A stretch of DNA of 64,000 nt, taken from Mucispirillum schaedleri (GTDB lineage Bacteria; Chrysiogenota; Deferribacteres; Deferribacterales; Mucispirillaceae). Made by a program: the position numbers and the translations under genes. Of the stretch, positions 1 through 8,353 are shown piece after piece (positions within the stretch are counted from its first letter, which is position 1; each line of letters begins with the position of its first letter). Where the stretch lies: contig CASEIN010000043.1 in NCBI GenBank assembly GCA_949287985.1, positions 1 to 64,000 of the forward strand, in the 5' to 3' direction. Below the pieces are notes generated by a model that did not search any database, was not told the origin of the DNA, and saw only the letters and a list, made by a program, of their open reading frames with translations.

Positions 1-97
1 ATTCTTTTGATAATGATGTAATACTTCTTTGTTCTTCTAAATATTGATGCAATATCTCTTTGCGTAATTCATAAGAATACTTTGTTCTACGTGACAT
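1..97 (-). CDS. IS3-family (IS150-like) transposase OrfA, N-terminal fragment
   Basis: This is the first 32 codons of a gene that runs off the left edge of the window. The start is the ATG at 97-95. The peptide starts MSRRTKYSYELRKEI and continues to an SITSLSKE segment. This pattern (basic start, Y-S/E-x-E-hydrophobic-K, then a helix-turn-helix) is typical of the small OrfA protein that binds the ends of IS3-family elements. The sequence just upstream (105-140) looks like the IS end, which supports the call. The rest of the element, including any OrfB integrase, is outside the window, so intactness cannot be judged. Another helix-turn-helix protein of the same superfamily is possible. Confidence 0.6.
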   Translation of the reverse strand, partial: MSRRTKYSYELRKEILHQYLEEQRSITSLSKE

Positions 98-104
98 AAA
101 AACA

Positions 105-140
105 CCCCATTTATTTGTCCAATAAATGGGGTTCGCCTCA
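105..140. mobile_element. Probable terminus of the IS3-family element
   Basis: Bases 105-115 and 121-131 are a perfect 11-base inverted repeat (CCCCATTTATT / AATAAATGGGG) around a 5-base centre. Read from the minus strand, the segment resembles ends of IS150-group elements, which often carry an ACCCCAT...TTGGACA pattern shortly before orfA. The element probably stops near position 140 (the ...CCTCA end), about 22 bases past the stop codon of the rubredoxin gene. The exact edge and any target duplication cannot be fixed without the other end. Confidence 0.5.
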
Positions 141-162
141 AATCAGGGCTTATTGTATTTTA

Positions 163-327
163 TTAGTCATCAAGTGGACTAAAATCATCTTTACCTATGA
201 GACATTGAGGACAAACCCAGTCATCTGGTAAATCCTCAAACGCTGTTCCTGCTGGAATACCATCTTCAGGAATACCTATTGCGGGGTCATATATCCAGCC
301 ACAAACATTACATACATATTTTTTCAT
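163..327 (-). CDS. Rubredoxin
   Basis: A 54-residue rubredoxin, a small cytoplasmic one-electron carrier with a single iron held by four cysteines. The ligands are C6 and C9 (CNVCG) and C39 and C42 (CPQC). The aromatic core residues (Y4, W11, Y13, W37) and the PDDWVCP segment are normal for the family, as is the length. I chose the ATG at 327 because AAGGAGGAT lies 6 bases upstream. A longer reading frame to 360 would overlap the gene behind and adds residues no rubredoxin has. One oddity is that the glycine normally following the fourth cysteine is a leucine (CPQCLIGK). It follows the DHH phosphoesterase gene, probably on the same transcript. The partner could be an oxygen- or peroxide-reducing enzyme, but none is visible here. 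Confidence 0.93.
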   Translation of the reverse strand: MKKYVCNVCGWIYDPAIGIPEDGIPAGTAFEDLPDDWVCPQCLIGKDDFSPLDD

Positions 328-337
328 AGTATCCTCC

Positions 338-1327
338 TTATATTTGTTTTTCCTCAACATTTTTTATACCTAATTTTTTTAATAGGCGTGATTTTAAAAG
401 TTCCACAATTTGCTCATATGTTTTTGATTTTAATGGTATCTGACCACCAGCAGATTTCATGTGACCACCACCATAACCTATACCTCTAACTATTGACAAT
501 GCTATGGAACCTACAGCTTTTTTACTTGTTTTGTTTCTAATGGAAAAATAACATGTTTGATCAATTTTTCCAACAACAAATGATGATTTTACTTCACGCA
601 TGCGAAGTAAATAGTCTGATATTTCTGCAATTAAATCTGCATTACGAACTTCTTCTAAATCACAAAATATCAAATCATCAAAAATAATTGCCTGATCAAC
701 TGCTTTTTTAATTGTTTTAAAATAATACCTTGGCAGTTCCGGAGTTTCTATTTTATTTAATTTAGCAAATGATGCATTTGGAAATACAAAACTTATCATA
801 TCCATATCAGCTTGAGTGTTTCCTCTACCAGCGCCAAAAGTATCTGTTTTAATGCCATAATATAATGCTGTAGCAGTATTAGTATCAGGAACTATGCCTA
901 GTTTTTTGTAATATTCTGCTATAATAGTAGAAGTAGAACCATAATGGGTTCTTATGTCATTAAATGGTATTGTTGTTGAAACAGCCCTTAAATTATGGTG
1001 GTCAATAACTGCATCAGGCAGTCTTTGACCAGTTTCATATGTATTACCAGCTCCCGGTTGGGTATCTACAAGTATATAATAATCATACCTTGCCATATTA
1101 AGTTTTGTAATATAATGCATATCTATTTTACAAAGCTTAACAAATTCTTTATTTTCTGCTCTGCCAATAACACCCATATATGCTATTGTAACGCGTTTTT
1201 TTAATTTTAAAGTCAGCAAGTTTTTTAATGCAAACGCAGCTGCAATAGTATCAGGATCAGGGTTATTATGCGTTTGTATTAAAACTTTTCTTTTTGCTTT
1301 AACTGCTTCCAATAATTTTTCAATCAT
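338..1327 (-). CDS. DHH-family phosphoesterase (NrnA-like)
   Basis: A 329-residue cytoplasmic DHH/DHHA1 phosphoesterase. The N-terminal DHH domain has THNNPDPD (H20, D24, D26), VDT at D88, the DHH triad at 109-111 and a further aspartate in KTDTFGAG (about D162). These are the usual manganese ligands. The C-terminal DHHA1 domain carries [10 protein letters not shown] near residue 287, which binds the substrate nucleotide. Family members of this size are often NrnA, which degrades short oligoribonucleotides and removes phosphate from pAp; some cleave cyclic dinucleotide products. The first motif is PDPD rather than the usual PDGD of NrnA, so the exact substrate is open. The gene lies 12 bases after an exported-protein gene and just before rubredoxin. 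Confidence 0.85.
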   Translation of the reverse strand: MIEKLLEAVKAKRKVLIQTHNNPDPDTIAAAFALKNLLTLKLKKRVTIAYMGVIGRAENKEFVKLCKIDMHYITKLNMARYDYYILVDTQPGAGNTYETGQRLPDAVIDHHNLRAVSTTIPFNDIRTHYGSTSTIIAEYYKKLGIVPDTNTATALYYGIKTDTFGAGRGNTQADMDMISFVFPNASFAKLNKIETPELPRYYFKTIKKAVDQAIIFDDLIFCDLEEVRNADLIAEISDYLLRMREVKSSFVVGKIDQTCYFSIRNKTSKKAVGSIALSIVRGIGYGGGHMKSAGGQIPLKSKTYEQIVELLKSRLLKKLGIKNVEEKQI

Positions 1328-1339
1328 ATATTAACCTTT

Positions 1340-2389
1340 CTATTCTGCTGCAAAATCCAATACCAGTTCTTTTTTACCAAAGTCCATTCTTGTAGGCTGT
1401 TTTGGTAATTGAGAGCTTGATATTTTTCCACTTAATTCTTCAGGAGAAAAATATGATTCTACTTCAAATACAACGCTTTTTTGATTATATGATACTGTTT
1501 TAGATGATTTTATTAAACCACGTTTTAATAAAGTATCCATAATATTTTTTGTTAAAACAAAATTATTAGCATTTATAAGTTTAATTTCATATTTTTGTAA
1601 CTTAGCAGCAGTTTCTGGCAGTTTAACAATATTTTCACGTATGTATGTAATAGTATCTGTTGCTGCCTGTTTTACTGCAGTATTATAGCAGTATGCTGTA
1701 TTTGTATTATCAGAACCTGTAACAATTTGGATTGTTTTATGCTCTTCCTTTTTATCATGTATAGAAACAGTAGTAACAACTTCACATTCATTACCACCAT
1801 CTTTAAAATCATCTTTAGATAATACAGGCTCAAAATCAAATATAATTAATACATTACTTCCAATATCTTTAAAAGCTTTTTCCACTTGAGCATTATCTTT
1901 TATATCTTTAATTTTACCTAAGAAGCTGCCTTCATTTGCTGTGGAAAACTGCATAGAAGAAAGTGCAGTAGTAATTGCTGATTTTACTTGATTATCAGGC
2001 AGAGTATTAGAATCCATACCTCTATATACAAACACTGCTGAATCAGTATATTGATTTAATAATAGCCTTGCATCTTGTAATGCTACATCATCTAAATCAA
2101 TACGGACTTTAACTGTAATTGTTTTATCAACTAAAGTCTGTTCCAAAATAGTATAACTCTTAATAAATTTTAAATATTCACTTGTTACCTTAATATCTTG
2201 ATTATTTTCCTTGAAATACCATCTTATAGAGCCGTATAAAGCATTATTCAACGCTGCATAGTAAGCATCACGAAGTCTGTTTTTTGAAACAGTAGCTTTA
2301 CCTGTTGTAGTAACAATAGATGCATAGCTTTCAAATGATGAAAAGATAATCATTAAACATATAATAATTTTAAATAATTTACTAAACAT
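1340..2389 (-). CDS. Exported protein of unknown function, possibly with an LPP20/FlgT-like N-terminal domain
   Basis: A 349-residue protein with a clear signal peptide (basic start, hydrophobic core, ending near SYA at residues 22-24), so probably periplasmic or outer-membrane associated. After cleavage, the first ~90 residues begin with TTTGKATVSKNRLRDAYYAALNNAL. That resembles the start of LPP20- and FlgT-type domains, where a short beta strand is followed by a helix rich in small residues. This is a weak pattern match. The middle (about 120-230) alternates beta strands and helices. I recognise no catalytic motif. The gene follows lptD, but a good promoter (2417-2445) lies between them, so it can be transcribed on its own. 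Function unknown. Confidence 0.7.
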   Translation of the reverse strand: MFSKLFKIIICLMIIFSSFESYASIVTTTGKATVSKNRLRDAYYAALNNALYGSIRWYFKENNQDIKVTSEYLKFIKSYTILEQTLVDKTITVKVRIDLDDVALQDARLLLNQYTDSAVFVYRGMDSNTLPDNQVKSAITTALSSMQFSTANEGSFLGKIKDIKDNAQVEKAFKDIGSNVLIIFDFEPVLSKDDFKDGGNECEVVTTVSIHDKKEEHKTIQIVTGSDNTNTAYCYNTAVKQAATDTITYIRENIVKLPETAAKLQKYEIKLINANNFVLTKNIMDTLLKRGLIKSSKTVSYNQKSVVFEVESYFSPEELSGKISSSQLPKQPTRMDFGKKELVLDFAAE

Positions 2390-2416
2390 AAGTCTCCTTT
2401 TATATTGCTAAGAATG

Positions 2417-2445
2417 ATTATACTATATTTTTTTTATTTTTGCAA
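2417..2445 (-). promoter_or_regulatory. Sigma70-type promoter for the exported protein gene (1340-2389)
   Basis: On the minus strand, TTGCAA (2445-2440) is followed by exactly 17 bases and a perfect TATAAT (2422-2417). The start codon at 2389 is about 28 bases downstream and has AAGGAGA before it. This lies in the 62-base gap after lptD. Confidence 0.65.
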
Positions 2446-2451
2446 TATTTC

Positions 2452-4671
2452 TTAAAGAGGATTTTCTTGAATTATTGAATATGCATTTATATTTGTATCT
2501 CCAAGCCCTCTTAAACTAAATAAAACATAAAATTTTATTTCATCTTTTCTATATTGGCCATTAATGGCATTTATTGTTGATTGGATAATATCTGCTCTTA
2601 ATCCTAAACTCCAGCATTCAGCATTATAAAGTAAAGATGCACCAAAACTTTTTGGATTTAGGTTATTAAAACTCATATTTTCATTATATCCACTCCAGTT
2701 AACATAACCTTGAGCAGCTATTCTCCATATATTTACACCAGCTGCTAACCCTAAAGTTGTATTGGATACACTGTCATTATTTTGTATACCATATATTTGA
2801 CCATTATATGTATAAGTGTTTGTAAGAAAAAAGTATCTTAAAAATCTTAATGTTAATGTATTATTAAAATACTGCACTCTTGGTTCACCATCTTTTAGTT
2901 CGCCAGAATGATTATATATAAGCTCTGTATCATTACTTACATATCCTAATGCATTTAATGATAATTTTGCATTAAGTGGTGTTAAAGGGTTGTCTATTTT
3001 CATAAAATCAACCCCTTGATTTAAGGTTAGTTTCATATACCAGCCACTTCCTATTAAAGCGGTAATAAATTCATAGGAAAGTGTGCTTTGGTATGATGTT
3101 ACATCATTGGTTAATAAGTTAGGATAAAAAGTAGTTGCATTTGATTCAGGGTGAAGCAGTTTTGGAGAATATCCCATTATAATATTATTTTGTATAGAAT
3201 GACGGAAAAGCCCGTAATCTTTATATATTTCTTTCACTGCAAGGGTTAAATCAGCACCACCCCAATATTTTTGTGCTGTTTTATCATCTATTTTGTATAT
3301 ACCACCAAAATCTGGGCTTATAGAATCTGTAAAGTTAAATGGTTTTGTACTGTCCTGCCATCTAATATAACCAATATAAGCTGATGGAGTTAATGTTAAT
3401 ACTTTTAAATCAATAGGGGTATAAAGTCTTCCATAAGAACTAAATCTGTTCATTACCCAGTCATTTGATTCATCTGGCTTGTTTTGAGTTAAATTATAAT
3501 AATTTGTTTCCCTATATGTAAGATAATCATAATTTAAATCGTATTCAAAAAATACATAAGGTATATCTTTCACTATTTTATTTAATCTAACAGAAGGCAT
3601 ACGAACAAGGTGATTTTGTATATAACCAGTATTAGTATCTCTATATAACATATCACGCCTATAATGAACCTGTGAATCAATATAATCATTAATATATTTA
3701 AGTCTTAACTCAGCAAAATACATATTTTGGTAGTTTTCTTTATCATAAGTTGATATTGAATATTCATCAAAATTTCTTATATATAGATAATCAGATACAT
3801 AATCACCATTTAAATTTAAATACAAATTTTTTATTGGAACATATTGATTTTTAGTAGTTGCTCGCCATCTTGATTGTGTATCTGCTTCAGAATCATAATC
3901 TTTTATATGTTCTGCAGAAATATAAAAGGAACTTTTTTCATCATGGGCATATCTTGCTTCAAATTGTTCCTGTACACCTCTTTCTGAATATAAACCAAGT
4001 CCTATTGTAAAGTCATAATTTATGTCTGGTGCAATAAAATATTTAATATTACCTATTGCTCCCATTGTTTCAGAATAACCAATCAGTGGCATTAAAAAAC
4101 CTGTCTTTCTATTTGATGAAATAGGGTAGAAAAATTTTGGAACATAAATAAAAGGGCTGTCTAATACATTAACAGTAGTATGATTCATTTGCATATATCC
4201 ATCTAAATCAAGCTTTCCTTCATACATAGATAATGACCATTCAGGTACACTACCAGAACATGCTGAAATTTTGGCATCTTTTATTGTAAATGTAGTAGGT
4301 CCTGTTTTATTCATTGTTTTAGCACATAAATAGTTAAATGGGGCAATAAAACCTTGAATATTTTCTGCTGTTCCTATTTCTTTATTCATGTTATAATCTA
4401 TTTTTTCAGCTTCTAGTTTTTGTTCTGGACTTTCTATAATAACATTTCCTTCTGCCTGAACTTGAGATGTTTCTGCATTATATATCATTTTATTAGATGT
4501 TATTTTTATATTTTTTGAAGACAGTAATACATTGCCTTCTGCTTCATATACATTATTGCCTAATCTTGTAACTTTATCAGCCTCTAAAACATATTCACTG
4601 TCATTAGTTTGTGCATAGCTTATCTGAAATATAAATAAAATACATATAACAACTAATACTATCTTATTCAT
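2452..4671 (-). CDS. lptD: LPS-assembly outer-membrane protein LptD
   Basis: A 739-residue LptD, the outer-membrane barrel that inserts lipopolysaccharide into the outer leaflet. A signal peptide ends at about residue 20 (SYA|QT). Residues ~27-110 are the OstA/LptA-like jellyroll, with the repeating pattern YEAEGNVLL and VQAEGNVII. The rest, from about 150, is a long beta-barrel with many alternating aromatic strands, including the expected fixed-position PEWS segment. Cysteines C116 and C138 precede the barrel, and a third lies near residue 690, so a disulfide is possible but the four-cysteine E. coli arrangement is not present. Length is normal (E. coli about 780). The start overlaps the end of folC by 8 bases, so the two are translationally linked. 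It marks an LPS-bearing double-membrane cell. Confidence 0.95.
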   Translation of the reverse strand: MNKIVLVVICILFIFQISYAQTNDSEYVLEADKVTRLGNNVYEAEGNVLLSSKNIKITSNKMIYNAETSQVQAEGNVIIESPEQKLEAEKIDYNMNKEIGTAENIQGFIAPFNYLCAKTMNKTGPTTFTIKDAKISACSGSVPEWSLSMYEGKLDLDGYMQMNHTTVNVLDSPFIYVPKFFYPISSNRKTGFLMPLIGYSETMGAIGNIKYFIAPDINYDFTIGLGLYSERGVQEQFEARYAHDEKSSFYISAEHIKDYDSEADTQSRWRATTKNQYVPIKNLYLNLNGDYVSDYLYIRNFDEYSISTYDKENYQNMYFAELRLKYINDYIDSQVHYRRDMLYRDTNTGYIQNHLVRMPSVRLNKIVKDIPYVFFEYDLNYDYLTYRETNYYNLTQNKPDESNDWVMNRFSSYGRLYTPIDLKVLTLTPSAYIGYIRWQDSTKPFNFTDSISPDFGGIYKIDDKTAQKYWGGADLTLAVKEIYKDYGLFRHSIQNNIIMGYSPKLLHPESNATTFYPNLLTNDVTSYQSTLSYEFITALIGSGWYMKLTLNQGVDFMKIDNPLTPLNAKLSLNALGYVSNDTELIYNHSGELKDGEPRVQYFNNTLTLRFLRYFFLTNTYTYNGQIYGIQNNDSVSNTTLGLAAGVNIWRIAAQGYVNWSGYNENMSFNNLNPKSFGASLLYNAECWSLGLRADIIQSTINAINGQYRKDEIKFYVLFSLRGLGDTNINAYSIIQENPL

Positions 4672-5806
4672 TGTTACACCGTTTAATATATTCTTTCATA
4701 TATGCACAAAGATAAAATGAACCAGTTACAAGTATATTGCCATTATATTGTTGTAATGCATAATCAAATGCATCATCAGGCAATGGGATAAATTTCCCTT
4801 CATCTGATTTAAAGTTTTCAATACTTCTCATATTATTTGGAAGTGTTGTTACTATAATATTATTGCATATTGTTTTTAATATTTTTATTGTATTATAAAT
4901 ATCTCTATCATTTGTAACGGTAAAAATAATACATTCAATATTATAGTTTTTCCAGCTTTCTTTTAATTTTATTATACCTGATAAATTATGAGAGCCATCT
5001 AAAATTATTCTGCCAATTACTTCCATTCTACATGGGGGAAGTCTCAGTATATTACTATCTGAAAAATCTTTATTTAATAATGTTTTATATATTATTTTAG
5101 CTGTTGTATAGTTTTCGTTGTAAGGGTAGGGGTAGTTATTATTTTTTTCAATAATATCTTTTGTTATTATCTCCAATTTATTTGAAAGATGTTTAGATAT
5201 GTAACTAGAAATAGTTTTATTATTATATGCTAAAATAACATGGGAATTTTCTCTTATAATCCCTAATTTTTCATTGATAATACTATATATATTGTTACCT
5301 AAATATGCAGCATGGTCATACCCCATAGAAGTTATAACACAAAGTTTTTCATTAATTAAAGCAGTATTTGTAGCATCATACCTGCCACCCATGCCAGTTT
5401 CTAATATTGTAAAATCAGGTGTATTTGTAGAAAAGAATATAACTGCAATAAAAAAAATAGCTTCAAAATATGACAGATTATTATTTATAATAGTTTGTTC
5501 GTGTTTAACAAATATATTATTTAACTCATCATCTGATATTTCTTTACCATTAAATACAATTCTTTCATTAATTTTTAATATATGGGGAGAAGTAAAAAGG
5601 GCAGTTTTATATCCTGCATTTTGCAGCATTTGATAAAGAAAATAAGATGTAGAACCTTTACCATTTGTGCCTGCTATATGAATAATTTTATCTAAAGTTG
5701 ACTGGGTAAACTTAACTTCATTTAAGGCATCATTTATTCGTGAAAGTGATAACTCCAAATTTTTAAACTCATACTTTTCAGCATAATAGCTTTCAAACTT
5801 ATTCAA
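4664..5806 (-). CDS. folC: Bifunctional dihydrofolate/folylpolyglutamate synthase
   Basis: A 380-residue Mur-ligase-family enzyme that adds glutamate to dihydropteroate or folates using ATP. The P-loop is GTNGKGS (residues 47-53), the ETGMGGRYDATN segment follows near 135-147, and the C-terminal ligand motif is DGSHNL rather than the common DGAHNP. It is 40 or so residues shorter than typical FolC (about 420), mostly in the C-terminal domain. The start is a TTG at 5806-5804, giving MNKFESYYAE, which matches the family's N-terminus. A promoter with TTGCAA-N17-TATAAG lies 37-65 bases upstream. It overlaps lptD by 8 bases. Whether it does both reactions cannot be told from sequence alone. Confidence 0.9.
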   Translation of the reverse strand: MNKFESYYAEKYEFKNLELSLSRINDALNEVKFTQSTLDKIIHIAGTNGKGSTSYFLYQMLQNAGYKTALFTSPHILKINERIVFNGKEISDDELNNIFVKHEQTIINNNLSYFEAIFFIAVIFFSTNTPDFTILETGMGGRYDATNTALINEKLCVITSMGYDHAAYLGNNIYSIINEKLGIIRENSHVILAYNNKTISSYISKHLSNKLEIITKDIIEKNNNYPYPYNENYTTAKIIYKTLLNKDFSDSNILRLPPCRMEVIGRIILDGSHNLSGIIKLKESWKNYNIECIIFTVTNDRDIYNTIKILKTICNNIIVTTLPNNMRSIENFKSDEGKFIPLPDDAFDYALQQYNGNILVTGSFYLCAYMKEYIKRCNNE

Positions 5807-5842
5807 ACTTTCTTATCCACCAATATACAACATTAACCCTTA

Positions 5843-5871
5843 CTTATACAGATATTAGCAATTTTTTGCAA
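5843..5871 (-). promoter_or_regulatory. Sigma70-type promoter for folC-lptD
   Basis: On the minus strand, TTGCAA (5871-5866), 17 bases, then TATAAG (5848-5843). It sits in the only gap (67 bases) between the exonuclease gene and folC. Its layout closely matches the promoter at 2417-2445. Confidence 0.5.
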
Positions 5872-5873
5872 GA

Positions 5874-6452
5874 CTATAAATTAGAAATACTATAAATTCC
5901 TTTACTTTCTAATATTTCCATACATTTAATCATAACTATTGCAGTATTTACTGCATCAAATAATGCTCTATGCCTGTCGCTGTCCTTAATGTTTAAATTT
6001 ATATTAAAATATTCTATTAAATTATCTAATTTATATGCTTCTAAATTTGGAACAGCTTTTTTTGATAATGATAAAGTATCTAGCACATGGTTAAAAGGTA
6101 AGGGCAGGTTACAAAGTTCTGCTTCATGTTTAATAAAGCGCATATCAAAATTAACATTATGCCCAACAACCACACTGTTTTCTGCAAATGATAAAAATGA
6201 TGGCATGATTTCTTGAATAACAGGTTTATCTTTCACCATATCATTTGATATATTATGCACTTTATAGGCATTATATGGAATACTTATTTCTGGGTTAATT
6301 AATTCAGAAAAAGTATTATCATAATCAATTGTAAAATCAGGGTAGATTTTAACAGCTGCAATTTCTACCATTTTTGCATATTTTGGAGTATAGCCTGTTG
6401 TTTCAGTATCTACAACAGTATAAGTAAGTTCTTTAAAATGTTTGTGTATCAT
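5874..6452 (-). CDS. DEDDh 3'-5' exonuclease (DNA polymerase III epsilon-like)
   Basis: A 192-residue exonuclease of the DnaQ superfamily. All five catalytic residues are visible: D15 and E17 in VDTETTG, D103 in NFDMRF, H161 and D166 in HRALFDA. These bind two metal ions and remove nucleotides from 3' ends. It is the size of a stand-alone domain and lacks the C-terminal clamp/alpha-binding tail expected of E. coli epsilon (about 243 residues). It may therefore be the proofreading subunit or a repair/RNA-trimming exonuclease such as RNase T or ExoX. Its first 20 bases overlap the end of rsmA, so the two are co-translated. Confidence 0.88.
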   Translation of the reverse strand: MIHKHFKELTYTVVDTETTGYTPKYAKMVEIAAVKIYPDFTIDYDNTFSELINPEISIPYNAYKVHNISNDMVKDKPVIQEIMPSFLSFAENSVVVGHNVNFDMRFIKHEAELCNLPLPFNHVLDTLSLSKKAVPNLEAYKLDNLIEYFNINLNIKDSDRHRALFDAVNTAIVMIKCMEILESKGIYSISNL

Positions 6453-7251
6453 ATATTATATTAAATAACTCCTTAAATTTTTCTAAACTTAATTCTTCAG
6501 CTCTGGAAGTATTTGTAAGCCCAGCTTGTGTTAATAGGTGACTTATGTTATCTATTTCCTGTAAATTATTTTTCAATGTTTTACGTTTTTGCCTAAATGC
6601 CATTCTTAGAAACTTAAAAAAAGCTTGTTCTTTTTCCCCAGAATAACATTTTTCATTATTAGGGCTAAACTTTAAAACTGTGCTCATTACATTAGCATTA
6701 GGCCAAAAATTTGCTCCACTAATATCTTTTATTTTAGTAGTATTAAATAAATAGCTTATAAAAACTGATAAAGAAGTATATGCCTTTGAATTTGGTTTTG
6801 CAATTATTCTGTCTGCCACTTCTTTTTGAAACATAAATACCATATTTTTTATATTTTTACGCATTGCTGCTTTTTCTAGTATTTTTACAGATAAATTGTA
6901 TGGCAGATTACCTATTATAATAACAGGTTCATTTTCAAACAGCTTATTATAATCCACATTAGAAGCATCTTGATTTAATATCTGCACATTTTTATAAAAA
7001 AATAAATATCTATGTAGAAATTCAATAAGCTCAGTATCTATTTCAAGAGCAATAGTATTTGCTTTTGTTTCAGCTATTAATTGGGTTAAAACCCCACAAC
7101 CAGGACCAATTTCTATAACATTATCAGTTGCTTCAATTTCTGCTTCTTCAACTATTTTTTGCAGTAAAGATTTATTTGTAAGAAAATGCTGACCAAACTT
7201 TTTTTTAGTTAAGCCGGCTTCATTTTTAAAGGCTTCTAATAGATTTATCAT
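6433..7251 (-). CDS. rsmA: 16S rRNA dimethyladenosine transferase RsmA (KsgA)
   Basis: A 272-residue SAM-dependent methyltransferase that dimethylates two adjacent adenines near the 3' end of 16S rRNA late in small-subunit assembly. Seen here are KKFGQHFL (residues 17-24), the SAM-binding IGPGCG (48-53), the acidic LEID (69-72) and the catalytic NLPYN (115-119). The C-terminal helical domain has the typical FRQKRKTLKNNL. Length is normal. It overlaps pdxA upstream (26 bases) and the exonuclease gene downstream (20 bases). The pdxA-rsmA pairing is common in bacteria. Confidence 0.96.
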   Translation of the reverse strand: MINLLEAFKNEAGLTKKKFGQHFLTNKSLLQKIVEEAEIEATDNVIEIGPGCGVLTQLIAETKANTIALEIDTELIEFLHRYLFFYKNVQILNQDASNVDYNKLFENEPVIIIGNLPYNLSVKILEKAAMRKNIKNMVFMFQKEVADRIIAKPNSKAYTSLSVFISYLFNTTKIKDISGANFWPNANVMSTVLKFSPNNEKCYSGEKEQAFFKFLRMAFRQKRKTLKNNLQEIDNISHLLTQAGLTNTSRAEELSLEKFKELFNIIYDTQTF

Positions 7252-8185
7252 AATTTACCATCATTTGTGCCATATTTACAGCTTTATTTAAACTTGAGCA
7301 AGTACATATTCCTTTACCTGCAATATCAAAAGCAGTTCCGTGGTCAACAGAGGTTCTAATAAATGGCAGGTTCAGAGTAATATTAACTGCTTCACCAAAG
7401 GAATCCATTTTTACAGCTATCATTCCCTGGTCATGATACATTGCAATAATAAAATCCCATTCCTTTGCTTTTGTATATATGGTATCAGCAGGATAAGAGC
7501 CAAATACATCTATACCTTTTAATCTTGCTTTTTCAATGGCAGGATTAATAATATTTATTTCTTCATAACCTAATGCACCATTATCTCCAGCATGAGGATT
7601 TAACCCACATACTGCAATTTTTGGGTTTAAAGTTCCAAAATATCTTCCTGCATTATATGCATTTTCAATGGCAGTTAATACAATATCTGCTGTTATATGG
7701 TTAGCAATATCTTTTACAGGATAATGTGTTGTAGCAAGTATAGTTTTAACATTATTACCTGCAAGCATCATTGATACATTTTCAACTTTTGATAGATAAG
7801 CCAAATATTCCGTATGGCCTGGAAAATTATAACCTGCATCTTTAGTAGATTTTTTATTAATAGGGCAGGTGATAACTGCATTAAACTTACCATCTAATGC
7901 ACCTTTAACTGCATAATCAATATAACTAATGGCAGCTTTTCCACATTCTGCACTAATTTTACCATACTCATAATCAAATATATTACTATCTGGCTCTAAT
8001 ATATTTAAATGATTTGGTATATTAGTTTTTAGTATATCTTTATATGTTTTTTCCACTATCCATTTATGGCCAATAAGAGCTACATCAAAATGTTTGCTTT
8101 CTTCTTGCAGAAAAAATTTACAAGCTATTTCATAACCAATACCAGCAGGGTCGCCTGCTGTTATTACCAAAGAATATTTTGTCAT
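7226..8185 (-). CDS. pdxA: 4-hydroxythreonine-4-phosphate dehydrogenase PdxA
   Basis: A 319-residue NAD-dependent dehydrogenase of the DXP-dependent pyridoxal phosphate pathway. It starts with TAGDPAGIGYE (9-19), and the three histidines that hold the divalent metal can be assigned to H154 (TTHYPV), H198 (GLNPHAG) and H251 (YHDQG). GHTEY at 123-127 is also typical. Length is normal. It is the first gene of a leftward group (pdxA-rsmA-exonuclease). A TATAAT at 8215-8210 and a copy of the shared 12-mer at 8242-8231 lie upstream of it in the divergent gap. Confidence 0.95.
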   Translation of the reverse strand: MTKYSLVITAGDPAGIGYEIACKFFLQEESKHFDVALIGHKWIVEKTYKDILKTNIPNHLNILEPDSNIFDYEYGKISAECGKAAISYIDYAVKGALDGKFNAVITCPINKKSTKDAGYNFPGHTEYLAYLSKVENVSMMLAGNNVKTILATTHYPVKDIANHITADIVLTAIENAYNAGRYFGTLNPKIAVCGLNPHAGDNGALGYEEINIINPAIEKARLKGIDVFGSYPADTIYTKAKEWDFIIAMYHDQGMIAVKMDSFGEAVNITLNLPFIRTSVDHGTAFDIAGKGICTCSSLNKAVNMAQMMVNYDKSIRSL

Positions 8186-8353
8186 TTCATTCTCTCAAAT
8201 ATTTTAACTATTATATATTACAAAAATTCTATATAAATCAAGTATTAATTATTTAAAAAATATATTTTACAATTTAATAAATTTATACTATATATTTATA
8301 AAAAAATTTGATATAATAGAAATGGGTATATATTTATATAAAATGAGGCTGCA
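8186..8353. other. Divergent intergenic region between pdxA and the dehydrogenase gene
   Basis: 168 bases, almost all A and T. It holds a minus-strand TATAAT (8215-8210) in front of pdxA, a minus-strand CTTGATTTATAT (8242-8231), and a plus-strand extended -10, TGATATAAT, at 8309-8317 in front of the 8354 gene. The -35 elements are weak on both sides. I see no small gene or structured RNA. Confidence 0.5.
8309..8317 (+). promoter_or_regulatory. Extended -10 promoter for the FAD/Fe-S dehydrogenase gene
   Basis: TGATATAAT matches the extended -10 consensus (TGnTATAAT). There is no recognisable -35 at the normal spacing, which extended -10 promoters can do without. The start codon is 36 bases downstream with GAGG at 8345-8348. 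The identical nonamer precedes the gene at 21557. Confidence 0.5.

Noticed and set aside
5274-5633. 119-codon plus-strand frame antisense to folC
   Set aside because: folC has clear motifs over the same bases; the antisense frame shows no family features.
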